Shown here: positions 40,554 to 50,349 of the stretch, one piece after another
Numbering within the stretch: the stretch's first letter is position 1
Layout: each line of letters starts with the position of its first letter
DNA from: Chondrus crispus
Taxonomy: Eukaryota > Rhodophyta > Florideophyceae > Gigartinales > Gigartinaceae
Direction: 5' to 3'
Length of the DNA stretch: 64,000 nucleotides
Assembly (NCBI RefSeq): GCF_000350225.1
Contig: NW_005179057.1
Location: 759,618-823,617, forward strand
Translations under genes and position numbers: made by a program
The notes under the pieces: model-generated
The model's database searches: none
Told to the model about the DNA's origin: nothing
Seen by the model: the letters and a program-made list of their open reading frames with translations, nothing else

Positions 40554-43243
40554 TTATTGCCTCAGATAGGCTGATTTGACCTTCCTGTGACCACTCCCGT
40601 AAACCTTGGTGGTTGCATTTTGACCACTCAAGTTCTTGTATACCACTGTCCCGTAGTAGGTGAGAATATCTTCTCCCTTTTTGAAAGAACGCATAGCAAA
40701 AAAGCCCCTCCCAGCAGAAGTATGCCTTATCGTGGACTCGCAAACAACGAAACATTTCGCGGCAGCCTCCAGGCTCATGAGAGCCTCTGCGTCCACTGTA
40801 TCGAGGAATGCCCTGTAATTGCTCGGCCATAAGTCCGGAGGAGTATTCTTGTACTTGAGTGCCAGGTCCACATTACCATTCATGCACGATAGATATCGGT
40901 GAACATGTATAGGGAGCCTCTGATAAATCGGTAGGCCGGGAGGTGCGTCCCACAATGATGAATGCTGTGCGGCTTCTCTATCTTCCAAGTTGGGGTGAGC
41001 CAAGAATTCAATAGCAAAGTCAATCTCCTTCACAGAAGCAGTGATATCCGATACTGGCGAGGTGAGCTGTTTCGCAAAAGGTTTGAAGGATTCTTACAAC
41101 CGCGGTCTCGACGCATCTCTCATCGAAATCGCAACCAACAAACTTTCGATGCATCGGTAGAGTGAAGCACGCCTTCGCTGTTGCGAAAGTCCCTCCGTAT
41201 CGGTCGAACACAATACCACCAGGTTGGGAGAACCTTTAAACCATCTCCATCATCAGTCTAATGCTCTTCTGCTCGGGTCGAAGGAACATTCGGACATTCT
41301 CATCCACTGAAATGTGATCACTCCCTCCCTTTGACATAAAGCTATTCCCAGCTTCTGGGAACATTACACGCTCATCACCCTCAATGCGAGGTATCCCGTC
41401 AACGCAATTTTCCGTGCCGTGTGTCGAGATGGAACATACCCATGAGGTATGTAATTGATTTGCTCGAATTCATCCTTAAACTGCAAGCCTCGTTTCCAGA
41501 AATGAATCGCCGTCTGCACAATTGACATGTGGCTGTATCCCTTCCGGTGGCGTTTCTGGAAGTAGTGACCCGGTGTCCGTACGAATTTGAGGGGGATTCT
41601 ATCAACGTTGAATACCTTCTCGTAGACTTGTTTCAAAGGCTGTGAGGCATCATCTTCATCAATACTGTTCTTGAGGCACTTATGATTCTTAAGCATGAAA
41701 TAACACTCAGCGAACTGGAGGGCTGAGCAAAAGACAATCCCGTGTCCACCCGGTTTTAGAACACGGTCGATGATAGCAACACACTCCAACATGTCAGATC
41801 CGGAAAGCTTGTCATGGCTGGAGTTGGGAGATTCCACCTCCCTGCGCGTGTTATAGGGAGGGTCTGTCAAGATGAGTTGCACCTTTCTATCTAGGTAGAA
41901 GCCACTCTCTTCAGCATCTTTCTCAAGGACAGCGGTCATTGGGACGTCGTGAATACGGCAGAAAGGACTCATCGTTTTCACGACCCTGTCGTAGGCGAAC
42001 TGATACCGCTCTTCACCCCTTATTCCAGACGTTTTATGACGCTTTTCTGGTCTGGTATCCTGAGGATTCATAGAGACCCTATTACCTTCTTCCTTGATAA
42101 CTCCTTCTTCATTTTCGTCCTGCGATGCTTCCATTGCGCTTATATCAACGGTGTCTTCAGTATTGCCCATAGAAGCGACGTCAATAGCTGTGACACCATT
42201 GTCAGCATACCGTATCGCTGCTTTTGTAGGTGCAGATGAGGAAGCCAAAACGGGAGCAACGGTGTCTTTCTTCTCGCACTTCCACTTCTTGACAAATTCC
42301 CAGTCCGTGTCTTCCGCACATTCGTATAGGTACTCATGCGTAGAAACCTCTTTCAAGTGGTGAAATAGCATAGCAGTGAGTTCCCTAAATGCGTAATCTT
42401 GCTCCTTGGTCCTCTTTCAAGCAGTAGGATGCGCATGCTTCAAATCCATCGCGGCGTTTCGGTGTCCCCGGAATGTATGGCTCTGTGACGTAGGCGCAAA
42501 GCCGCTGTCGCTCTCACCGAGAACGATAAAGATTCCACTTGATTCCTTGAAGAGAACGTACGGGGAAATCATTGAATCGCAGCTCTCGAGGTCTTTTTCG
42601 CCAAGGATGTCCACGCCTTTACAATGAATTGAACGGCGAAGCCCAGACGATTTCCGCAGGTATAGCTTATCCGAAACGGACTCGAAATCTTGTTCCGGCG
42701 TTTCCGTTCTCTCTGAAAGTAGTCCACAGCAACTTTCAAGGCGTGAATGTAGATAATAACCTCGAATGTATCAGGAGGCTTGGTAGCGAAGTAAGACTTA
42801 GACAAACTTGACACAGCATATCTGTTGCCCTTGGCTGGAATATACTTGCTCCCAACCACTAACGAGGGGCTGATCTTACCCGTCGCGAAGGGCATCTCGA
42901 AAAGTTCGAGGACTCGAGAGTCTTTCTCCCCGTACATGACAAAGGAAACTGCAGATTTGAAGATCTGCTTCACCTGTTCTGTGCCGAGCTCTCTGAGAAT
43001 AGGTGGTCCGTCGTTGAATAAAGACCGAAATTTTCTGAGATCTCTTCGCTTCCTATTTTTGTTCAGCAGTAACGCCTTTAGTGCTTTGACCGCGCTGTCA
43101 TCATCTTGCTTGTGTATCCAGCGTGGTACATCAGACGTCCTGGATTCGCGAAGGTTGAAATTTGTTCTGAATTTCTCGCTTCTCAGAATGTGAAACAAGT
43201 CAGTGAGACACAATTGGGCGAAGCGGACAGGAGCGGAAGTCAT
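40554..43243 (-). pseudogene. beta-class DPPY DNA methyltransferase fused to SET-like domain
   Basis: Leftward gene. N-terminal 225 residues (43243-42569) are unrecognised. Then, in 42371-41364, an acidic linker (VIKEEGNRVSMN, PEKRHKTS) precedes the catalytic motif LILTDPPYNTRRE (DPPY at 41853-41864), RVLKPGGHGIVFC and SIVQTAIHFWKRG. Downstream, at 41211-41090, is the SAM-binding motif DRYGGTFATAKACF followed by FVGCDFDERCVE. Motif IV before motif I is the beta order of amino-methylating DNA enzymes (N6-adenine or N4-cytosine). At 41033-40554 follow STIRHTSAGRGFFAMRSF and KKGEDILTYYGTVVY, the N-terminal half of a SET domain (histone-lysine methyltransferase fold). The blocks lie in different phases with at least four phase changes, so it is decayed or spliced. 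No clear introns were seen. It is divergent from the ParB-like gene. Confidence 0.6.
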
Positions 43244-43368
43244 AAGTCAATGGTGATTATTTTCCGAAGTGAAGTTTGGAAAAGTAAGGACTGCATGGGC
43301 TTTTAGAGACGGCGTAGTAAAGAAAAGGGTATGCTTCGGAAAAGTGTTCTGGCGAACAGTTGTTATTT

Positions 43369-43398
43369 GCCGGTCATGGTTCGCGAACCATGACTAGC
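43369..43398. repeat. 30-bp palindrome A
   Basis: Dyad centred on TTCGCGAA with arms ggtcatgg and ccatgac; outermost bases slightly mismatched. Confidence 0.9.
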
Positions 43399-43445
43399 AA
43401 ATCTGGACTGTTATTTTTTGTTAAAATTACAGACGTTTATACTTA

Positions 43446-43475
43446 GCTGGTCATGGTTCGCGAGCCATGACCAGC
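43446..43475. repeat. 30-bp palindrome B
   Basis: GCTGGTCATGG arm and its complement around a near-palindromic TTCGCGAG centre. Confidence 0.9.
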
Positions 43476-43524
43476 AAAATATGGACTGCTACTTTTTTGT
43501 TAAAATTATAGGCGTTTATAATTT

Positions 43525-43554
43525 GCTGGTCATGGTTCGTGAGCCATGACCAGC
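43525..43554. repeat. 30-bp palindrome C
   Basis: GCTGGTCATGG arm and its complement around TTCGTGAG. Confidence 0.9.
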
Positions 43555-43857
43555 AATTCCCGACTGTTCGCAGGAGCACCTTTTCAAAATGGGACGACGC
43601 TTGCAAAGTACCAGCATCCCAGGTCGTAAAAATCAGTAAAATCCGTAAAATTGGGTAAAAAAACTAGGCCCCTAACTAGGAAAACTATCTGAAGGGAAGT
43701 CGTACCTTATCTCGGCGTGTCGTGAGGAATACCAATCATCCGGGATCCCCATTCATGCATCTCTTTGCGTCTCTATCACATTTGTCTTCCCCGCATATCT
43801 GCATATCCCTTGCAAGGAAAGCCAGTCTTTCGCGTTAAGTACACCCTTGTGAAAACC

Positions 43858-46554
43858 ATGCCAAATGCAACTATGCGTGGTCGAAGATCTCGACACCATG
43901 GGCGTAGCCGTGCCCGTACCGGAAACAGTGGTGCAACAGGGAGTGCCCTTAACGAATCCCTTGTCCGCAAAGTCCTCGGACGTGACTATGGCAAGGGTTT
44001 AGAAGCTCATGGCATCAAGAAGGGCGTCCATGTCAAGCTGTTCGCAGTTGTGAGAGATGTAGTTATGGAAGTGGGGACTGCGAAGCTGTCTACAGCTGGG
44101 GACGAGAGTGAAATTGTGCAACGCAGACTACACTTGCATAAACTTCCCCAAACCGCGAAAAAAGACCTCATGGTCGTAACGGGTGCATCGCTCACGACGG
44201 ATGCAAGTAATCATCCCTATCCCTACAAATTCAAAGGAGATGAGGGACCACCTGAAAAATTATGTGATTTGCACACTGCTGGCCTCTACGCCTGGGATAC
44301 GAGGATGATGATTCCAATAGAAGCTCAGGCCGAAGAAGAGAACAATCCTTCCGGTCTGAAAAGTTCGGGTGAATTACAGCCCGCACCGAGGCCAGCTGAT
44401 TAAAGGCCGAAACCCGAAGAAGCAGGAGAAATGGAAGCTGATATCGCTTTGACGCCTGTGCAGCCGCCATATCTGGGTGCGGCAGAAGGAGAAGAAGTCA
44501 TTGAGGTTACCCCGGCTATGTCTGCGCAAGTGATTGACGTTGAAAAAATGGTTCCTGCCGCACCAGAAGATGAGTATCTAGGTGATACGATCGAGCTCGC
44601 TGAGCACGGAAAAGATGTCAATATCTGCTGCTAGGACATGTCTGCCTACGTGAGAGTGGAATTGAGCGTTATTCTGTCCCAAGTTCTCCAGCCACCTTGT
44701 ACACTTCGGAATACTGCAACCAAGTATGTCAAACGGCTTGAGGAGGGCTTCATAACCTACGGCTACGACTACGGAAGCGGGTTGATGACAATAACTATTC
44801 GTCGTGTTGAGAACCCAAATGTGGGTGATGTGGACCTTGGTGGCCTCGTCATGGAAAATCGGTTGGCCGATGATGGACACGGTAGTGAGGTCGTCTCAAG
44901 GTATTTGAGGGGTGATATACGTGCGGTTGTTGTCGATGGTCTTCATCGTCGGCAGAGCATGAAGAATATATTGCATACTCGAGATGAGGAACCCGGGCTG
45001 AAATGGCTACATGAACCGCTCCGTATGGTGCTTATTCTTCGCCGTGATGGGAAGGACATGAACAGCACCGAGATGCTTCACCTTCGCTCCCATCCGAATC
45101 AGGTAGCATCGACAGTGCCTTTTTTCGAGAGCTTGGAAGAACATATTCACGGTGTCCTGTCCTATCTCAAGTCTTTCGCATTGGAAACTGGCCTCACCGT
45201 CGATGAAGTAAGGCCGTCGAATGTTGCCGCAGAGATGTGCACATCAGAGATTATTCCGAACATGAAGAAGCCCACGTATCGCCGCTACGCAAGGATTGCC
45301 AAGATTTTCGCGAAATATCCCCGTGCATTTGAGAGGCTGTTGTCCTTCAAACCCGATGAGCGACCGAAGATTGGGGCTGTGCATCTTGACCACAGCAAGT
45401 TTTACGAGGTCGATGAATGCGGTGTTATGCTCTTCCTGGATAGCATACATGCATATGTCCGCAACCCTGCATCTCCAGGGGCATTTGACGCAACTCCCTT
45501 CTTTGGAACGGCTATGGAACTTTACCAGATTTGTCGCCGTAAGTTGAACCTATATGGCATTCCGGGACGACTGTCCTTTTCGGAGTTCCTAGAAGTACAA
45601 GTGAAGCAACCAAAAAACAAGACAAGTTCCATTGGTGATCTTTTCATGAACAGTATGAGATTTTTTTCCAGCAAGAAGGTAGATGAAGATAAGAACTCGC
45701 AGAGATCCTCACGTTTTGGTTCAAGAATAACCTCCCATTTCGAGCCGAGACAAGCCGGGAATAAGCCCAAGGCAGCGGCAGCGGCAGGTGCGTCGAATTT
45801 TACAGCGGCAGTGCCATCTTCTATCGTCGTCAAGTCAAGTGCCTCTGGTAGTGCGATGACACCCGTGCTGTCACCCGCCAAAATAGGCTCGAGGACGCCC
45901 ATCACATCATCTCCCGAACCAGCCCCATCTCGTCGCAGTGGTCGTAAGCGGAAAGCGTCACCTCTTCCTTCACCTCCTATTAAAGTCTTCACCACGACTG
46001 AATCCCGTCCAAAGGCGAAGAAGAAGGCGAAGAAGAAGGCCACTTGGGCCAAGCAGACTGCCACGAACACACCGCTTTCTGTCCAACCTGTCCGACCTCC
46101 GATCGAAATTGTTGATACAGACGGGTCTCGTGAGCCCCTCCTACCCAAATCTGAATTGCCTTTCCATGACTTCTTGCCTCCTCTGCTCCCTGTCGGTTAC
46201 AGAGATGCACCCGTTTACCGTGGTGAGGTTGACCCTTGGTGGAAAGATGCCCTGCTGAGGACTCCCTCCAAAGTCGTCTCTATTGCCGATAAAGTGCAAG
46301 CCGACGGAGGCGAATTGCACCACACTCTATTGCTAGAAGCTTTGCATATTCCCTTAGTTCATAGAGCTCAAAATGTTGTGGACGTTGAAGCTTTGACCTA
46401 TATGCATCGAGTGACCTGGCTCATGGCTGCTCAAAAGCAGCACCTCCAATCAATGAGGCAGGCAATCCCCGTTTTGGGTCACTCAGAAAGTGAGCTAGAT
46501 TGGGATACGGTAACGTCGTCCTTTGAGAAAGGGAAGGTAGGGCACACTTTATGA
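43858..46554 (+). pseudogene. ParB-like DNA-binding/nuclease-domain protein
   Basis: One phase stays open from ATG 43858 to 46554 except for two in-frame stops, giving about 898 codons. The N-terminal 180 residues begin with a basic stretch (RGRRSRHHGRSRART) and are unrecognised. A ParB/Srx-like core follows after 44638: LEEGFITYGYD, a beta stretch, then RAVVVDGLHRRQSMKNIL (44921-44974), matching the conserved DGxHRxxA loop of ParB-N domains. A helical region with EMLHLRSHPNQVASTVPF and PTYRRYARIAKIFAKYP could be the HTH part. A disordered Ser/Pro-rich section with KKAKKKAKKKATW is a likely nuclear signal. ParB proteins bind palindromic sites and spread along DNA using CTP. Its last codons overlap the start of the dioxygenase-like gene. 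Confidence 0.55.
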
Positions 46555-47669
46555 GGAAAGAAATGCTACTGCAGGAGCGTGGGTTCTGCATACTGGAAGG
46601 TTTTGCAGAACCACACTCGCTGGGCAAAGAAGTGATACAGGCCCGGCAACCCCCTCTTAGCATTTTGGACACGGGCACTGGTATTCAGGAGCTACTCGAC
46701 CACTATCTTTCAACGTTTCCAGGAGAGAATGCGCTGAAAAAGGAGAAGAATCACACTCTTTAGAACCCGATAGTCAACTGAGGGGAGACAGAAGGTGATA
46801 AGGAATCCCGGAACGAAGCCAAGGCCCGTTATTCCAGCACCAGGATGTTGCTCATTGAAGAAACCGAAGAAAACCCAGAAAATGTGTGGGCCTCTGTTCG
46901 TCGAGCTATGCTTGATGCATGGTTGGGGCAGTTGGCTGTACTGATTGGGCTCACAGATGGAGTGTTTGGAAAGATGCGCACGCCGGTGACAGGCGGACGC
47001 CTGCTTTTAACTGGCAAGAATTGCCCTTGCCAAGTACCGCACAACGATTTTCAGGTGGGAAGTCGGAATGAGCAAGATAAGTGCTCGGGGTACTTCGTCA
47101 TGGTGAACGGTAATGACTTCTTCCCTATCTGGTTCTGTGAGTACTCTCATAAGTTTGTATTCAAGTCCGTGGTTGAGCTGGGACACCTGTCAAGAGGTTT
47201 GACACTACGCAAACTCACCGTTCCCCCCTTCTCCGTATTTGTCGGTCATGGTTATGCAACGCATGCTGGCGCAGGTTATGAAAGTCGCCTATCAGATAAG
47301 CTCACCACTCGCTACCACCTTTATTTCATTCCAGAAGACGTATCTCTCCCTGATTCAGTAGTATTTGCCTTCGGGGATTCGTTGAGGTTCGAAGGGGACG
47401 ATGTTTTGGAAATAATCGAGAAGGAGCTGTGCGAAAAGGGGACAGAAGGTGAGAATAGGATAGAAAGGACCGCTGCCAGAATTGGGCCATTGGCGGGAGA
47501 GCACAATGATGAGGACGGAAATGATGTGGATAGAAGCCGCGGCGAAAGAAATGCCAATGCTGATGATGATGAAGACAGCGAATGGAATGCCAGTGCTGAT
47601 GATGACGACGACGATTTCCAGACCAAAAGCGATGCAAGCGATGGTGATTCTTGCTTAACAGTTCAATAA
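46551..47669 (+). pseudogene. putative 2-oxoglutarate/Fe(II) dioxygenase
   Basis: The ATG at 46551 overlaps the TGA of the ParB-like gene (ATGA overlap), unusual for nuclear genes and suggesting co-expression. The frame is open to 47669 apart from two stops. Visible features: an ERGFCILEGF start as in many dioxygenases, PHNDFQVG (HxD iron pair), YFVMVNGNDFFPIWF, then GHGYATHAGAGYESRL with the distal histidine and RYHLYF, whose Arg could hold 2-oxoglutarate. The C-terminal 80 residues are very acidic (DDDEDSEWNASADDDDDDF). Possible substrates include modified DNA bases, as in TET/JBP or AlkB enzymes, or protein. Next to a DNA methyltransferase the former is attractive but unproven. Confidence 0.5.
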
Positions 47670-47942
47670 AATCCTTCCGCCAACTGCCTTCACCCCTGAG
47701 CAAATCGATGCCCTTAATGCTATGCTGCAGATGTCAGGAGGTTACTTGTTTGGTTGTTCCTTGTTTTGTGTTGTTGGTGGGATGCTGAAAGTCGTCTTTG
47801 GGAGGAAGGGAGGAAGGATGGAATAGAGAATCATGTTCGTCATCCGGGTCAGTTGCAATAATGGGACGGTCATTGTCGTAGATGTCGTGGTGGTGTTCCT
47901 GATCGTCGTGGACAGCAACAAGTGTAATCAAGTAAATTTAGC
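47670..47942. other. short spacer
   Basis: No gene. A gtcgtgg/gatcgtcgtgg-rich stretch at 47870-47915 gives short frames on both strands. Confidence 0.5.
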
Positions 47943-48235
47943 CAAAGCACTGTTCCGGCGAACAGTCGTGATTTGCTCAAGACTGCTAGCTGGGTCACTT
48001 TCGCCTGAACTGTGTGAAGACATCTTACCACGTTAGTTGCCGCAGTCCAGCTCNNNNNNNNNNNNNNNNNNNNNNNNNNNNNNNNNNNNNNNNNNNNNNN
48101 NNNNNNNNNNNNNNNNNNNNNNNNNNNNNNNNNNNNNNNNNNNNNNNNNNNNNATAACAGTCGAGATTTGCTGGTCATGGTTCGCGAACCATGACCAGTA
48201 AATCTCGACTGTTCGCCCGAACACTTTCGTCATGG
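47943..48235. repeat. palindromic module 2, contains the assembly gap
   Basis: Left end gcactgttccggcgaacagt near 47948 resembles the left end of module 1. The right end actgttcgcccgaacacttt near 48208 is its inverted counterpart. One full palindrome with the GCTGGTCATGG arm and TTCGCGAA centre is visible at 48170-48199. The 100-N gap at 48054-48153 lies inside, so the number of palindromes in this copy is unknown. Confidence 0.8.
48054..48153. other. assembly gap (100 N)
   Basis: Exactly 100 ambiguous bases, probably a scaffold placeholder of arbitrary length, placed inside a palindrome-rich repeat that is difficult to assemble. Confidence 0.99.
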
Positions 48236-48580
48236 TGTGAAAAACGTTTCCCTTAGCTGGACGCCCAATTAGGAGCAAACGGAGGGTTATATAAACGAAC
48301 GCGCACGCATGTGATTGCGAGGGTGACAGATAATCCGAATACTTGCGAATGCAGGGCCTACAGCGATGGAGCTAGCAGGACATAGCGGAAGAGCAGGGCA
48401 GGCGTTCAACTGAGGAAGCGCCTATTTCAGAAAGCATAGCTAGATTTCGACAGAGAAAAAAGTGATAAAGGACCCCAGAAATTAATGCTGACTCACTCGT
48501 ACCATCTCCTTCTTTCCATCTGCTACGCCTTGGTTGTCAACTATCTATGTCTGAATCGCCTGCAATTGTTCACGCGTACG
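48236..48580. other. gene-free spacer
   Basis: Nothing recognised. The sequence lies between palindromic module 2 and the pogo-like remnant. Confidence 0.5.
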
Positions 48581-48710
48581 GTATCTTCATTATGAGTTTC
48601 GAGTACCAAAAAAGGGGTTCCAAACTCATAATGAGTTTTAATTACCAAAAAGGGGTTCGAAACCCATAATGTGTTTCGAACCCCTAACAAAAGGGACTCC
48701 AAACTCAAAC
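48581..48710. repeat. short interspersed inverted words near pogo 3' end
   Basis: The words actcataatgagttt, accaaaaaggggttc and gaacccctaac recur two or three times in both orientations within 130 bp. They may be the decayed subterminal repeats of the pogo-like element to the right. Confidence 0.6.
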
Positions 48711-50349
48711 TGAGAATTGTCTCGAAGTATGTGCATGGACTTTTGCTTAGCGCCAAAACATTTACACATCCCTGGGTCCCGTCGTGGGGTCATTGGCAGC
48801 CTCCAAAGTTTTTTTAGCTGACGAAAAGTCCGGTTGTCAGGGTCCCAAGTTCTATTTGTGACATTTAGGGAAGCGACTTTGCCACCTTTTGGGTCACATG
48901 TGACTGCATCTGATGCTGTTCTCTTAAACCGGTTAAGAAAAGAGTAGTTCATTGGCCATAACCCCGACTTCTCGAAACTTAAATTTAATCTTGTCCACCG
49001 TGATTTCACTGTAAGCCAACATCGCCACCATCAGATTTGCACGCACACATAGCATGTCGAGCGTTGTTTGTTTATGAAGCAAGTCCCAGTATTTGCACAT
49101 CCACTTTTTTGAATGCACAGTTTATGTCGTGGTCGCACGGTTGCAAGAAGTGAGTCGTGTTTGAAGGAGACTGAACGACTTCGCACCTTTTTTGCTTGCA
49201 CAACTCCAGCCACTCGAAACCTTCTTGTGACGAGTGACCGTCAAGAGATACACAGTAGGAAAGCTCCAGGGTTAGGGCCTTCCGCAAAAATATATCCACA
49301 TACTCTGTCACAAAGGAAATGAGTCTCTTTTCCATACTTCCCCTGCCTGTTGTCATTATTATGGTTCCCTTCTCACACCACATTTTTTGAGACAAGCTAC
49401 TAGTTTGGCCGGAACGGCATATTATTTCGGTCTGTTTGAGCGGAGAGACCCGTCCGCTAATTAAATTATTTCCTTCTACAATGAAAAGGCATGGAATCTA
49501 TCGACCAAATCCGAAGGCGGCCACCGCAATCGTTATATGCTTGTTGTTTTTTCTAGCTTGACAAGCCAAATAACCACCGTGATTCGTGCCTAAGTACCCA
49601 AATACTTCAATTCTTACCCCATATTGACAGCCCACAGCTGTCTCGTCGAGGTTCCAACGGCGGGGAGGGTTTCTGAATATACCAGGATTAGCATGTTGCA
49701 CTTTTCTCAATGCATTTGAAAAGGTTAGCACATGGGTAAAAATTTCACTCGCCAACTTTGCGACGTCTTTGTTCTCACTTTTTCGATAAGTGACGTCTCT
49801 GTTCACTGCACGCCAATGGCGGATGGTGTCTTGAGACGGACTGCCAGATTCTGTGCGAAATCTTGGACGTCTGGCAGACGCTATCTGAGTCATTATATAT
49901 CTCACATCACCGTTCGATAGGGCAAAACCCTTTTCTGCCGCATATAAAATCCTTTTCTTTATCCAAGTTGACTATTGTTCAGTAAGAACTGTGCGGAGTC
50001 CTCTGCGGTGGGCTTCTGGCGATAGAGGGGCGTAAGGTAGGGATTCATCACACTTTTCAAGGGCGTGATAAATCCGATCTACTGTTGTGCGAGATACATT
50101 TGTGGCCTACACGACGGCAGACCGTTTAGTATCTATACGAAGGAGTGCAGTGGATTTTTCGGCTGCTTTTGCATGAATGAGTTGCGTTCCTGCCTCCTTT
50201 TTCGATTGCACTCTCCACGCGCATGGAGAGTCCCGTGACACACGAATACTTGTGGTCAGAGCCATGATGTCAGTGCTGTAGAAAACAGTTTTACTATCGT
50301 TGGGACGCCGTGGGGCCGCAGGAGTTGAAATTTTGGCGGACTTATGCAT
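48638..50349 (-). pseudogene. pogo/Tigger-type (DDE_1) transposase remnant
   Basis: Leftward coding remnant. A basic N-terminal piece (50349-50107) contains HAKAAEKSTALLRID. The segment at 49905-49498 has NPPRRWNLDETAVGCQYG with the first catalytic Asp, and 49395-49072 has YCVSLDGHSSQEGFEW (second Asp) and NTTHFLQPCDHDINCAFK (third acidic position), the standard DDE_1 pattern LDGHxSH and NTSHxLQPLD. The 49009-48638 part has NLSFEKSGLWPMN, also typical (FxxSGIWPxN). The middle segments share one phase separated by a TAG at 49498. Other joints change phase. The enzyme would move a Tc1/mariner-superfamily element. It is clearly inactive. Confidence 0.75.

Larger units (their letters stand above)
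43338..43585. repeat. palindromic module 1 between divergent genes
   Basis: About 250 bp. Outer ends are inverted copies: gtgttctggcgaacagt near 43343 and actgttcgcaggagcac near 43562. Inside are three 30-bp near-perfect palindromes at 43369-43398, 43446-43475 and 43525-43554 (spacing 77 and 79), linked by a repeated AT-rich spacer (ttttttgttaaaatta). It lies in the shared upstream region of the methyltransferase-SET and ParB-like genes, so it can serve both as binding-site array and as a divergent promoter region. Function is inferred. Confidence 0.85.

Noticed and set aside
47870-48278. Minus-strand frames running through the N gap
   Set aside because: They contain about 33 unknown residues from the gap and cannot be supported.
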